Source: an uncultured Macellibacteroides sp.
Lineage (GTDB): Bacteria > Bacteroidota > Bacteroidia > Bacteroidales > Tannerellaceae
NCBI RefSeq assembly: GCF_963667135.1
Contig: NZ_OY762974.1
Location: 682,001-746,000 of the forward strand
Direction of reading: 5' to 3'
Length of the DNA stretch: 64,000 nt
Made by a program: the position numbers and the translations under genes. Positions 25,912 through 34,623 of the stretch are shown piece after piece. Position 1 is the first letter of the stretch, and the number at the start of each line of letters is the position of its first letter. The notes under the pieces are model-generated. The model had not been told where the DNA came from. It searched no databases and worked only from the letters and a program-made list of their open reading frames with translations.

Positions 25912-26352
25912 ATGTTAAAGTACACATTGGTTCAAAGAAAAAATCTTACAAAAGGAGCTGCAGCCGACAGCAAACTATTCTATGCCGTATCACAAAGTGC
26001 CGGCCGTATGGAACACGAAGCCCTGGTAGACGCCATCAGCACCATGAGTTCCGCCTCCCGCGGAGATATCAGCCTGATCCTCGACTCACTGCTTATTGTG
26101 ATGCAACAGCGATTGAAAGAAGGACATGCCGTGCGCCTTCGGGGAGTGGGACTCTTCCGCATCTTCCTTGGCTCCACAGGTGCCGAGACAGAGAAGGAAT
26201 TTACGGTGGCAAACATGAAACGCCCACGCATTATGTTCCGTCCGGACGTGCTGTTAGACAAGATCCGCGACGACAACCAGTTCGAACGCGTAACGGTGAA
26301 GACCGAAACCGTACCGGTGCCCGTACCTTGCGACAAAGAACACTTAGTGTAA
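25912..26352 (+). CDS. HU/IHF-like DNA-binding protein (HU-HIG type)
   Basis: 146 residues. The HU fold is recognisable: VDAISTMSSASRGDISLILDSLLIVMQQRL (helical body), then GHAVRLRGVGLFRIFLGS (the strand region before the arm), then a basic MKRPRIMFRP arm segment, with an extra C-terminal tail of about 30 residues. It is longer than classical HU (90 residues), as usual for the Bacteroidetes HU-related group found beside DUF4248 and lysozyme genes. Likely nucleoid or element-specific DNA bending. The lysozyme gene follows after 10 bases. Confidence 0.88.
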   Translation: MLKYTLVQRKNLTKGAAADSKLFYAVSQSAGRMEHEALVDAISTMSSASRGDISLILDSLLIVMQQRLKEGHAVRLRGVGLFRIFLGSTGAETEKEFTVANMKRPRIMFRPDVLLDKIRDDNQFERVTVKTETVPVPVPCDKEHLV

Positions 26353-26362
26353 TCTTGGGCGT

Positions 26363-26815
26363 ATGACAAAGCAAGAGTTTATCAACCAATTCTATCCCGC
26401 GGCGAAAGCTGCGGGAATAGCATTCAGCATCAACCCCGTGGTAATCCTTGCCCAGGCAGCCATCGAAAGCGGATGGGGCGAGTCCAGGCTGGCAAGCTAC
26501 CACAACTACTTCGGCATCACGGCCTACGGACGGATCAACAGCTACTGGCACGGAGGCAAGATACAGCTAACGGAAAAGGGACTACCCTTCCGCCGGTACG
26601 ACACAACGGAGAACAGCTTCCTGGACTACTGCCGCCTGTTACGCGGCAGTTACAACACCCAGGCCAACCTCTCCTACTATCCGGCGGCCTTTGCCAAGTC
26701 CATCGCCTACTCCAAATACATCTCCGAGGTAAACGGCGACAACCGCGCCACCTACCAGCGATTGATGGAGAAATTAGCGGTAAGCATCGGCCAGCTCATA
26801 CCTAAACAAAATTAA
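26363..26815 (+). CDS. Glucosaminidase / FlgJ-like peptidoglycan hydrolase
   Basis: 150 residues, glycoside hydrolase family 73 type: residues INPVVILAQAAIESGWGES contain the catalytic Glu35, followed by YHNYFGITAYG and FRRYDTTENSFLDYCRLL. No signal peptide, so export would need a holin-like partner or lysis; the small membrane protein gene 10 bases downstream could supply it. In other Bacteroidales loci an amidase occupies this position. Likely a remnant or domesticated phage-type lysis gene. Confidence 0.85.
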   Translation: MTKQEFINQFYPAAKAAGIAFSINPVVILAQAAIESGWGESRLASYHNYFGITAYGRINSYWHGGKIQLTEKGLPFRRYDTTENSFLDYCRLLRGSYNTQANLSYYPAAFAKSIAYSKYISEVNGDNRATYQRLMEKLAVSIGQLIPKQN

Positions 26816-26825
26816 AATAAAAAAG

Positions 26826-27095
26826 ATGAAACAAGTGCAACAACTCATTGAACTTATCCTGATCGTCGCCCGGTGTTTTTTTCGGAAAAAGCGATCCAAA
26901 GCAGCAGACCCTTCGGGCGCTACTCGCCCTCGCCCTCCTATCCATTGTGATGAAGCAGACCGAAGTGACCCTTGCCCTGTGCGGAGTGATACTGACCCTA
27001 ACGGGCAAACCGCCGGGTCCCGGTCAGCAACCCTGTTAGGCTGGTGCCTTATCGTAACCGCCGCCACCGCCTGGTATTACAACCACCTATTCTAA
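26826..27095 (+). CDS. Small membrane protein, possibly frameshifted holin-like gene
   Basis: As written the frame gives 89 residues: a hydrophobic N-terminal helix (QQLIELILIVA), a polar low-complexity middle, and a hydrophobic end (LLGWCLIVTAATAWYY). The middle is much more convincing in the +1 frame from the seven-T run at 26876-26882: it reads TLRALLALALLSIVMKQTEV and ALCGVILTLTGKP, two membrane helices, then stops near 27036. Either the T run is a one-base error or mutation, or a slippage site makes two products. Neighbour of the lysozyme gene, hence the holin suggestion. No family recognised. Confidence 0.45.
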   Translation: MKQVQQLIELILIVARCFFRKKRSKAADPSGATRPRPPIHCDEADRSDPCPVRSDTDPNGQTAGSRSATLLGWCLIVTAATAWYYNHLF

Positions 27096-27099
27096 TCCA

Positions 27100-27136
27100 A
27101 ATCCCCATCGTACAAGCTACGGTGGGGATTTTTTTT
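27100..27136 (+). terminator. Terminator after the HU/lysozyme operon
   Basis: AATCCCCATCG (27100-27110) pairs with GGTGGGGATT (27121-27130, one G-T pair) and is followed by eight Ts. It separates the HU/lysozyme genes from the polysaccharide operon. Confidence 0.85.
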
Positions 27137-27155
27137 GCGCCTCCCACCCGGATTA

Positions 27156-27232
27156 TGACTTAACTCAAAAAAAAATATGAGTTAAGTCCCCGTAAATTTT
27201 GACTTAACTCAAAAAAAATTTTCACTTAACTC
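27156..27232. repeat. Direct and inverted ACTTAACTC repeats upstream of the polysaccharide operon
   Basis: GACTTAACTC at 27157-27166 and 27201-27210 and CACTTAACTC at 27223-27232, each followed by an A run, with the inverted copy GAGTTAAGTC at 27179-27188. This cluster lies 300 bases upstream of the first polysaccharide gene, in a gene-free gap, and may be a regulator binding region or recombination remnant. Confidence 0.5.
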
Positions 27233-27527
27233 AAAAAGCTAACTCCTTAACACTCTATCATAAAAAGACGGGATAATATATTAAAACAGACAATGTAATA
27301 TAAATTTAACAACAAAAACACGCCAAAATGTTTAGAAATCTAAAAAAAATAGTGCAACTTTGCAAAAATGAAAAAAATACGATAGGTCACCTCCCTGGGA
27401 GTGACGAACCTTTGGCATGGAATATAACTAACAAAAACAAATGCAAACCCAACATAAAACCAAAACTAGTATTGCATGCAAATGAAACGGTCGCTGTTTT
27501 TTTTTATTTACCCTTATAATTTTTGAT
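27233..27527 (+). promoter_or_regulatory. Leader region of the polysaccharide operon
   Basis: 295 bases without a credible gene. It contains a weak promoter-like CAACTTTG (27355-27362), a hairpin GTCACCTCCC/GGGAGTGAC (27387-27405) and the palindrome TTGCATGCAA (about 27471-27480), followed by a T run just before the 27528 start. The layout suits a long 5' leader with an attenuator or antiterminator target, as known for Bacteroides capsule operons, but no UpxY-type antiterminator gene is present in the window. Confidence 0.4.
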
Positions 27528-29486
27528 ATGAAAACAGTCATTTGTGCAAAACTAGCAAAGTTAGCGAGGATTAAGTACTTTAGCCGGTGGATCATCTTAT
27601 CTGCAGATATCGTACTCTCCGTATCTATTTCACTTCTCACAGTTTTATTTATCGAGTTTGCAACCAAGCGAAGCGCGGGTAATACTACCTATGCGCTGGT
27701 CGGAGGTCTGTCTGCGTTAAGCAGTCTGGGCGTCTTTCTACTATTTCAAACCTACAAAGGAGTAATCAGGCATTGTACCCTGCAGGAGTTATGGCGTATA
27801 TGCGTGGCAGTGGTTGCCAAGGTAACCCTTATTTTTATGATGTTGCAGGTACTGCAAACCCCTATGTCGTTCCGGTTGCTTATTATTGGCTTTTCAGTCG
27901 ATTTGCTTGCCACTTGTGCCGTGCTGATTATCTCGCGTATCGCGCTGATCAATATCTACAATATGATACTGAACCTCACGGACAAGAAGAAGAGCGTGGT
28001 GCTGATCTATACCTCCCACGAGAGTCAGATCTCTTCGAGCCGGCAGAACAACGCCTACCTGGGCGAATACCGGGTGGAAGGATACCTGGCCTTCGGACCA
28101 CGGTCTAAGAACCTGACCATCGCCGGGCTGCCCGTTTATTTTATACAGAACCAGGAAGACCTCGAAGCTCTTTGTGCCCGCAACACGGTAAGTAACCTGT
28201 TGTTTACCGACATAAAGGAGGCCCGCGAGGAACAAAACAGACTAATCCGCTATTGCGAGAAGATGGGTATCCGTACACTCATCACGCCTCCCATGGAAGA
28301 CTTAGTGGACGGCAAGATACGTCAGGCTATCCGTCCGGTTCGTATCGAAGACCTGTTAGGGCGCGACGAGATCAGGATCAATATGCAGGAGATAGCCGAA
28401 AGTCTTAACGGCAAAACCGTACTGGTAACCGGAGCAGCCGGCTCCATCGGCAGCGAGATCTGCCGTCAGTTAGCTAAGTTCCATATCAAACAGTTGGTAC
28501 TGTTCGACAACGGCGAAACGCCCATGCACAACCTCCGACTGGAGCTGGAAGAGAAATATCCTACCCTGCCTTTCCATCCCATCATTGGCGACGTGCGCAG
28601 CACCAGCCGGGTGGAATCCATCTTTGCCTGCTTCCAGCCCGACGTGGTATTCCATGCCGCCGCCTACAAGCATGTGCCCCTCATGGAATCCAATCCCTGC
28701 GAAGCCATCCGTGTAAATGTACGCGGCACACGCAATGTGGCCGACATGGCACTTAAGTACGAAGCCGAACGCTTCGTGATGGTGTCTACCGACAAAGCCG
28801 TGAACCCCACCAACGTGATGGGATGCAGCAAACGCCTGGCCGAAATCTACGTGCAAAGTCTCAGCTCCGCCCTTAAGAGCGGCGCCCTGAAAGGGAAAAC
28901 CAAATACATCACCACCCGGTTCGGCAACGTGTTAGGCAGCAACGGATCGGTAATACCCCGCTTCCGCGAGCAGATCGAAAAAGGCGGACCGGTAACCGTA
29001 ACCCATCCCGACATCATCCGCTACTTCATGACCATCCCCGAAGCCTGCCGTCTGGTACTGGAAGCCGGCACCATGGGCAAGGGAGGCGAGATATTCATCT
29101 TCGAGATGGGCGAACCCGTTAAGATAGCCGACCTGGCACGCCGTATGATCGAACTGGCCGGCTTCGACCCCGACACCGACATCCAGATCGAATACACAGG
29201 CCTCCGTCCGGGCGAAAAACTATACGAAGAACTCCTTAGCGACAAGGAAAACACCCTCCCCACCCCCCACGAAAAAATCCGTGTGGCCAAGGTCCGCGAG
29301 TACCAATACAGCGAAGTAGAACCCCGTATCGACGCCCTCACCGAAACCGCCCGTTTCGGCAAGATGATGGAAACCGTAAAGATCATGAAACAAATCGTCC
29401 CCGAATTCATAAGTCAGAACTCCATATTCGAAAAGTTCGATTTGAAAGAAGGGGAAGAAAAGAAAATAAAGAAACTCGTAATATAA
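27528..29486 (+). CDS. Nucleoside-diphosphate-sugar 4,6-dehydratase, membrane type (CapD/WbpM family)
   Basis: 652 residues. About four N-terminal membrane helices (20-140), a CoA-binding-like domain, then an extended SDR domain: NAD site VTGAAGSIGSEI (about 300-311), VFHAAAYKHVPLME, MVSTDKAVNPTNVMG and LRPGEKLYEELL. This family converts UDP-GlcNAc to its 4-keto-6-deoxy form (C6-dehydration). It opens the polysaccharide operon. The aminotransferase at 54737 and PglD-type acyltransferases are the expected next enzymes for a 2-acetamido-4-amino-2,4,6-trideoxyhexose, such as bacillosamine or AATGal. The sequence cannot tell which epimer. Its GC-rich composition differs from the cassette that follows. 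Confidence 0.9.
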   Translation: MKTVICAKLAKLARIKYFSRWIILSADIVLSVSISLLTVLFIEFATKRSAGNTTYALVGGLSALSSLGVFLLFQTYKGVIRHCTLQELWRICVAVVAKVTLIFMMLQVLQTPMSFRLLIIGFSVDLLATCAVLIISRIALINIYNMILNLTDKKKSVVLIYTSHESQISSSRQNNAYLGEYRVEGYLAFGPRSKNLTIAGLPVYFIQNQEDLEALCARNTVSNLLFTDIKEAREEQNRLIRYCEKMGIRTLITPPMEDLVDGKIRQAIRPVRIEDLLGRDEIRINMQEIAESLNGKTVLVTGAAGSIGSEICRQLAKFHIKQLVLFDNGETPMHNLRLELEEKYPTLPFHPIIGDVRSTSRVESIFACFQPDVVFHAAAYKHVPLMESNPCEAIRVNVRGTRNVADMALKYEAERFVMVSTDKAVNPTNVMGCSKRLAEIYVQSLSSALKSGALKGKTKYITTRFGNVLGSNGSVIPRFREQIEKGGPVTVTHPDIIRYFMTIPEACRLVLEAGTMGKGGEIFIFEMGEPVKIADLARRMIELAGFDPDTDIQIEYTGLRPGEKLYEELLSDKENTLPTPHEKIRVAKVREYQYSEVEPRIDALTETARFGKMMETVKIMKQIVPEFISQNSIFEKFDLKEGEEKKIKKLVI

Positions 29487-29523
29487 CCCAATCTTACAAA
29501 GGGTAAAAGGGTGCATATACTAC

Positions 29524-29829
29524 AACAAAGCGAGAGGCGAATGAAACCTCTCGTTTTTGTGAGAAAGAATAAATAGAATTAAGACTCTCATCAAAAAACA
29601 AGTAATGGCGCATATATGTATATGATGGTGGAAAACTGCAAATTAGCGTCGGGGCCTCTGTCGCTTAAATCAAGGACGTACTATGCTCTTTAATCAAGGG
29701 AGAAACCGATTATCTGCAGCTGATACCCTGTAATTGGGTTAATAATAAATAAAATAAAAAACATGCTTTTTAATAATATGGCTTATTTGCCCATTAAATC
29801 AGCGCGACAGCCGAATATTGAACGCTTAC
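29524..29829 (+). mobile_element. IS66-family remnant (3' end of tnpC plus right terminal repeat)
   Basis: Closely matches the 3' end of the IS66 element at 50024-50332: AGAGGCGAATGAA, TAATGGCGC, CTTTAATCAAGGGAGAAACC, TACCCTGTAATTGGGTTAAT and the terminal repeat CAGCCGAATATTGAACGC (29808-29825). Frames are destroyed. It lies exactly at the switch from the conserved dehydratase to the AT-rich cassette 1 and marks its left border. Confidence 0.85.
29530..29558 (+). terminator. Hairpin terminator arising in the IS66 remnant
   Basis: CGAGAGG (29531-29537) pairs with CCTCTCG (29547-29553) and is followed by TTTTT. The matching IS66 copy near 50036 lacks the pairing (CCTGTCG). It would limit readthrough from the dehydratase gene into the flippase cassette. 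Confidence 0.6.
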
Positions 29830-29923
29830 TTTTATTAGGCGTGTGGATTCATGATTCAATGATTACTCCGCACATAACATCTAAACGCTTAACAAAGCAC
29901 GCCTTTCTTAAAAATTAATTCAC

Positions 29924-31450
29924 ATGGCAATAAACCAATTAAAAGCAGGTGCAGCTCTAAACTATGTGGTGATTATACTTAACACATTAGTTGGTCTGCT
30001 CTATACACCATACATGCTTCGTATGATGGGGCAAAGCGAATATGGTCTTTATTCGCTTGTAGCATCCGTAATAGGTTATCTTACAATTCTTGATTTGGGC
30101 TTCGGTAATGCTATAGTTCGCTATTCTGCCAAATATAGAGCAGAGGGAAAAACGGAAGAGCAATACAAGATGTTCGGAATGTTTCTTATACTGTATTTTG
30201 TAATAGGCGTGATTGCGTTCTGTGCGGGACTTAGCTTATATTTCAATGTCGACAACATGTTCGGCGATACGATGACAACTGTCGAACTTGATCATGCTCG
30301 AATAATGATGCTTATACTGATCTTCAACCTAGCATTCACGTTTCCAATGAGCATTTTTGGGTCCATCATAAGTGCTTATGAGAGATTCATATTCCCTAAG
30401 ATTATCAATATTATTAGAATCTGCCTCAATACTGTAATAATGATAGTCTTGCTTAATATGGGCTACAAGGCAATAGCAATGGTGTCTTTGATGACAATTT
30501 TCAATGTTCTGACTCTTGTCATCAACTACATTTATTGTAAGAAGATTCTTCATATAAAGATAAAGTATAGCAAATTCCAATGGGGCTTCTTAGCTGAGGT
30601 TTCAGTCTATTCCCTTTGGATTTTCCTGAATGCAATTATGGATAAGGTATATTGGAGTACTGGTCAATTCGTTTTAGGAGCCGTGGCTGGTACCGTTGCT
30701 GTTTCTGTATTTGCCGTTGCCATTCAATTACAGAGTATGTACCTACAGTTCTCTACAGCCATATCATCTGTATTCCTCCCTAAGGTAACAAGTATGGTGA
30801 CACTTAATGCGAACGATGAGGAACTCTCAGAATTGTTTATCAGAACAGGTCGCATACAGAATCTTATTATGAGCTTCATACTTTTTGGTTTCATAGTTTT
30901 CGGCCAGCAGTTTCTTAATCTATGGGCCGGCGAAGGCTATTCAGACGCTTATTATATGACCCTTGCGTTCTTCATCTCGTTATATATACCATTAATCCAG
31001 AATATGGGCATCACGATACTTCAGGCTCGTAACCAAATGAAGTTCCGTAGCCTATTATATATTGTAATTGCATTTTTGGCATTAATTTTCGAGGTTATAT
31101 TTGCAAAATTGTGGGGCGGTATAGGTTGCGCTATTGCTGTTTCTGTTGCTTTGTTGATAGGACAAGGTCTTATCATGAATATCTACTATCAACGAGTACA
31201 GCGTCTTAATATAATAAAATTCTGGAAGGAAATAATTAAGATTGATTTTATACCATTCATTATAACTGCCGTATCATTCTATATTACAAGATGTGTTATC
31301 ACTATTGATGGATGGAGGATGTTGGCTCTTGGCGTTATCGTTTATGGTGTATTGTATATCTCATTCCTGATTCCTTTTGGAATGAATTCTTATGAGAAAA
31401 ACCTTCTTTTAAAACCTGTTATTAAGAAATTGAAAAATGATAGAGATTAA
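29924..31450 (+). CDS. Wzx-type polysaccharide flippase
   Basis: 508 residues with about 12-14 membrane helices throughout, the MATE/MOP-superfamily pattern. Starts with LKAGAALNYVVIILNTLVGLLYTP, typical of oligosaccharide flippases, and has SAKYRAEGKTEEQYKM in an inner loop. It moves the lipid-linked repeat unit across the inner membrane. First gene of cassette 1; overlaps the FrhB-like gene by 14 bases. Confidence 0.9.
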   Translation: MAINQLKAGAALNYVVIILNTLVGLLYTPYMLRMMGQSEYGLYSLVASVIGYLTILDLGFGNAIVRYSAKYRAEGKTEEQYKMFGMFLILYFVIGVIAFCAGLSLYFNVDNMFGDTMTTVELDHARIMMLILIFNLAFTFPMSIFGSIISAYERFIFPKIINIIRICLNTVIMIVLLNMGYKAIAMVSLMTIFNVLTLVINYIYCKKILHIKIKYSKFQWGFLAEVSVYSLWIFLNAIMDKVYWSTGQFVLGAVAGTVAVSVFAVAIQLQSMYLQFSTAISSVFLPKVTSMVTLNANDEELSELFIRTGRIQNLIMSFILFGFIVFGQQFLNLWAGEGYSDAYYMTLAFFISLYIPLIQNMGITILQARNQMKFRSLLYIVIAFLALIFEVIFAKLWGGIGCAIAVSVALLIGQGLIMNIYYQRVQRLNIIKFWKEIIKIDFIPFIITAVSFYITRCVITIDGWRMLALGVIVYGVLYISFLIPFGMNSYEKNLLLKPVIKKLKNDRD

Positions 31451-32696
31451 AGACAAACATAATTGCTGTGGTTGTTCTTCCTGCGTACAGGCTTGTCCAA
31501 AACTATGCATAAGTTTCGAAGAAGACGAATATGGATTTAGGTATCCTCTCGTAAATAAGGACTTGTGCATTGAATGTGGGCTTTGCGAAAAAGTATGTCC
31601 TTGCCTATCACCAAAAGAATCTAAATATCCCCTCAAGGTATATGCTGCAATAAATCCTAATGAAAAAGTTCGCCTACAATCTTCTTCAGGCGGTGTTTTT
31701 TCAATGCTTGCAGAGAGTGTAATAGATGAAGGCGGAGTTGTCTTTGGGGCTCGTTTTGATGAGAACTGGGAGGTGATACATGACTACACTGAAACAAAAG
31801 AAGGTCTTGAAGCTTTTCGAGGATCTAAATATGTTCAAAGTCGTATTGGTAAAACATATCAGCAAGCAATGCATTTTCTAAAGAAAGGCAGAAAAGTTCT
31901 TTTTACTGGTACCTCATGCCAAATTGCAGGTTTGAAGTTGTTTTTACGTAAGGAATATGACAATCTTATCACAGTTGATGTAGTCTGCCACGGAGTACCA
32001 AGTCCGCTAGTATGGCGAGAGTATCTAAAGGCGTTAACAGAACGTCCGAAGGACGTCGCTGGAAAAAATTCGGTTTTGCCTTCTCTAAAAGACAAACACG
32101 TGATAACGGGAATATCTTTTAGAGATAAGACAACTGGCTGGAAAAAATTCGGTTTTGTCATCCGGGGAAAATCCGCCTCTATGGCGGATCAAAATTCGGT
32201 TTTGTCATCCAATATAAATGAAGATGATATTATCTTACATGAGACTCTTGATAAGAATCTATACATGCAGATCTTTTTGAAGAATTTATGTCTTCGACCT
32301 TCGTGTTGTAATTGCCCTTCAAAAGCGGGTAAATGTATGAGCGATTTAACAATAGCCGATTATTGGGGAGTGGCTAATTTCAATAATAATTGGGATGATG
32401 ATAAGGGGACTTCAGTTGTTTGTCTATATACGAAAACGGGAGTTAGTGCCATAGAGGCTATAAATGTCAGTAAAATTGAAACAAAATATGAACATGTATT
32501 GAAAAACAATCCTTGCTTTGAGCATAGTGTTGTCGAAACAAAATATGTATCTATCTTTTGGGAATTATTTACCAAAAATAGATTACAAGATATAACGTTA
32601 GTATTAGATTGTTTCAAACCGTCTCATTTAAGCAAAATCACTTGTTGTTTGAGAAGATTTTTGTCAAGCATAAAAAGTATCATTGTTAGAAAATGA
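31437..32696 (+). CDS. FrhB-like Fe-S oxidoreductase (coenzyme F420 hydrogenase beta-subunit family) with in-frame repeat insertions
   Basis: 419 residues. Two 4Fe-4S ferredoxin motifs at the N-terminus (CCGCSSCVQACP and CIECGLCEKVCPC), then the FrhB N- and C-terminal domains (SSSGGVFSMLAESVI, CHGVPSPLVWREYL, ISFRDKTTGWKKFGFVI, CLRPSCCNCP). Such proteins are common in Bacteroidetes polysaccharide loci next to pyruvyl transferases. Oddity: the native codons of KFGFV are copied nearby, once before and once after, in another frame, giving GKNSVLPS and DQNSVLSS. These lengthen loops without breaking the frame. The role in polysaccharide synthesis is unknown. Confidence 0.82.
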   Translation: MIEIKDKHNCCGCSSCVQACPKLCISFEEDEYGFRYPLVNKDLCIECGLCEKVCPCLSPKESKYPLKVYAAINPNEKVRLQSSSGGVFSMLAESVIDEGGVVFGARFDENWEVIHDYTETKEGLEAFRGSKYVQSRIGKTYQQAMHFLKKGRKVLFTGTSCQIAGLKLFLRKEYDNLITVDVVCHGVPSPLVWREYLKALTERPKDVAGKNSVLPSLKDKHVITGISFRDKTTGWKKFGFVIRGKSASMADQNSVLSSNINEDDIILHETLDKNLYMQIFLKNLCLRPSCCNCPSKAGKCMSDLTIADYWGVANFNNNWDDDKGTSVVCLYTKTGVSAIEAINVSKIETKYEHVLKNNPCFEHSVVETKYVSIFWELFTKNRLQDITLVLDCFKPSHLSKITCCLRRFLSSIKSIIVRK

Positions 32697-33754
32697 ATAT
32701 AGTTATAATAACACAACCACTAACCACAAACTATGGTGGTATACTGCAAAATTACGCTCTGCAAAAGACACTATCCATATTAGGTCATCATCCGATAACC
32801 GTCGACTATGGAAAGGTTACATGGTTTGAGTATTTTCATAATCTTGCGAGTTACATTAAGGCCGGTGCAAAAGGTTCGAGACCCGAAACTCCTATAACAA
32901 CAACACAAAAAGAGACGGGTTTTCGTTCGTTTGTCAATCGGTATATCAATACCAGCAAAAGAACGACTCGAATTGATTGGAGTATTTTTGATGCAGAAAG
33001 TTTAGATGCAGTTATCGTAGGAAGCGATCAAGTTTGGAGACCTTCTTACAACTACGACATCAACGCTATGTTTTTAGCACCTCTTCAGAATAAGAGTATA
33101 AAAAAAATTACCTATGCAGCTTCATTTGGTACAGCAGAATGGGAATTCAACGAGCATCAAACTGAAACGTGTGCCAATTTGATTAAATCGTTTACAGGAG
33201 TGTCTGTTCGTGAAAAAGATGGCGTTGAACTATGTCGAGCTCACTTATGTGTTGATGCAAAACTGGTTTTGGACCCCACATTGCTTTTGTTAAAAGAAGA
33301 TTATCTTGCGGTTTGTTCTAATGTAATGAAGCATGAACCATTTGTATTTGCGTACATTCTAGATGAAGATGCGTCAAAGCTTAAAGAGATTGTAGAATTT
33401 GCTAAGTCTAAGAATCTTCCATATATCATAAAGAGCGCTGGTCCTAACGTGAAAGAAAATGATACTGTGGAACAGTGGCTATCATATTTTAGAGATGCAA
33501 AATACATCATTGCCGATTCGTTTCATGGGACAGTTTTCTCTATCATTTTTAATAAAGATTTTATGGTATATAGAAATGATTCGAGGGGAAATAGCAGATT
33601 CCAGACATTATTAGAATGTTTTTCTTTGTCAGACCGGTTGGTGAATAGTATTCCAAATGATTGGCATGAAATCAATTGGAAGAAAGTGAACGAGCACCAT
33701 GATTTTGTCAAAGATGAATCTATATATTGGTTAAAAAATCAGTTATCAAAATGA
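32693..33754 (+). CDS. Polysaccharide pyruvyl transferase family protein
   Basis: 353 residues. N-terminal NYGGILQNYALQKTL, then VGSDQVWRPSYN, VSVREKDG and the late DSFHGTVFSIIF are hallmarks of the family (PF04230). It transfers pyruvate from PEP to form a ketal on a sugar of the repeat unit. Overlaps the FrhB-like gene (ATGA) and the next glycosyltransferase gene, so the three are co-translated. The FrhB/pyruvyl-transferase pair is a recurring association in these loci. Confidence 0.9.
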   Translation: MNIVIITQPLTTNYGGILQNYALQKTLSILGHHPITVDYGKVTWFEYFHNLASYIKAGAKGSRPETPITTTQKETGFRSFVNRYINTSKRTTRIDWSIFDAESLDAVIVGSDQVWRPSYNYDINAMFLAPLQNKSIKKITYAASFGTAEWEFNEHQTETCANLIKSFTGVSVREKDGVELCRAHLCVDAKLVLDPTLLLLKEDYLAVCSNVMKHEPFVFAYILDEDASKLKEIVEFAKSKNLPYIIKSAGPNVKENDTVEQWLSYFRDAKYIIADSFHGTVFSIIFNKDFMVYRNDSRGNSRFQTLLECFSLSDRLVNSIPNDWHEINWKKVNEHHDFVKDESIYWLKNQLSK

Positions 33755-34623
33755 CATTTTCAATAATAATTCCTTTGTATAACAAAGAGGCTTATATTAA
33801 GAAAACATTAGAGTCCGTATTAGCTCAAACCTATAAGGAGTTTGAAGTTATTGTCGTTAATGATGGTTCAAAGGATAATAGTTTACAAGAGGCAAAAAAA
33901 GTCTCCGATCCCAGAATACGAGTTATTGATAAACAGAATGGGGGTGTGTCTAGTGCACGTAACCGAGGAATAGCAGAAGCAAAAAATGAATGGATTTGCT
34001 TCTTAGATGCAGATGATATAATGTATCCAAACTGTCTTGATGAATATAGAAAGCTTCATACTGAATTCCCAGAAATAATGGTCCTTTGTGCCTCTATAGA
34101 TGTAAACATCAAGAAGTATCCGAACCAAGAAAAAAGATACATTGTTTCTAATTATTATAAGGCAAATGTATATTCAGAAATGCGTACGGGAATATCCTTG
34201 TTATGCACAGATTGTATTTGTATAAACAAGGAATGTCTTGCAGAAGTTGGTGTATTTAATCCTCAATATACACATGGGGAGGATCTGAACCTTTGGGATA
34301 GACTCCAGGAAAAATACAAATTTGCAAAGTCTGAAGTAGCTGTTGCATATTATGATATGGGAGCCATAAATCGATCTGATGCTGTGAAGATAAATCCAAA
34401 TTCACATTTCCAACCTGACGAGTTTATCAAAAAGCCTAGAATATCTGCCCCTTTATACAAACATATTATATATGGGAGTAAGATGTTCTACAAGGCTTTG
34501 TCTACTTCAACAAATAAACAAGCTTTAAAGACTTGTTTAAGGAATATCTATTTTATCTCAGCATTTGTGTTAGTTAAGAGTTTTGTAAGATTGGGTATTA
34601 TTTCGGATAGAGGTAACGTATGA
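33751..34623 (+). CDS. Family 2 glycosyltransferase
   Basis: 290 residues from ATG 33751, which overlaps the previous stop (ATGA); an earlier start at 33727 would only add residues lying in the other gene. GT-A fold: FSIIIPLYNKEAYIKKTLES, VIVVNDGSKDNS and the metal-binding DADD of ICFLDADDIMYP. Transfers one sugar to the lipid-linked repeat unit on the cytoplasmic face. Next gene overlaps by 4 bases. Confidence 0.9.
   Translation: MTFSIIIPLYNKEAYIKKTLESVLAQTYKEFEVIVVNDGSKDNSLQEAKKVSDPRIRVIDKQNGGVSSARNRGIAEAKNEWICFLDADDIMYPNCLDEYRKLHTEFPEIMVLCASIDVNIKKYPNQEKRYIVSNYYKANVYSEMRTGISLLCTDCICINKECLAEVGVFNPQYTHGEDLNLWDRLQEKYKFAKSEVAVAYYDMGAINRSDAVKINPNSHFQPDEFIKKPRISAPLYKHIIYGSKMFYKALSTSTNKQALKTCLRNIYFISAFVLVKSFVRLGIISDRGNV

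Noticed and set aside
27137-27527. Invertible promoter of the Bacteroides capsule type
   Set aside because: No long flanking inverted repeats and no nearby invertase gene were found; only short ACTTAACTC repeats are seen.
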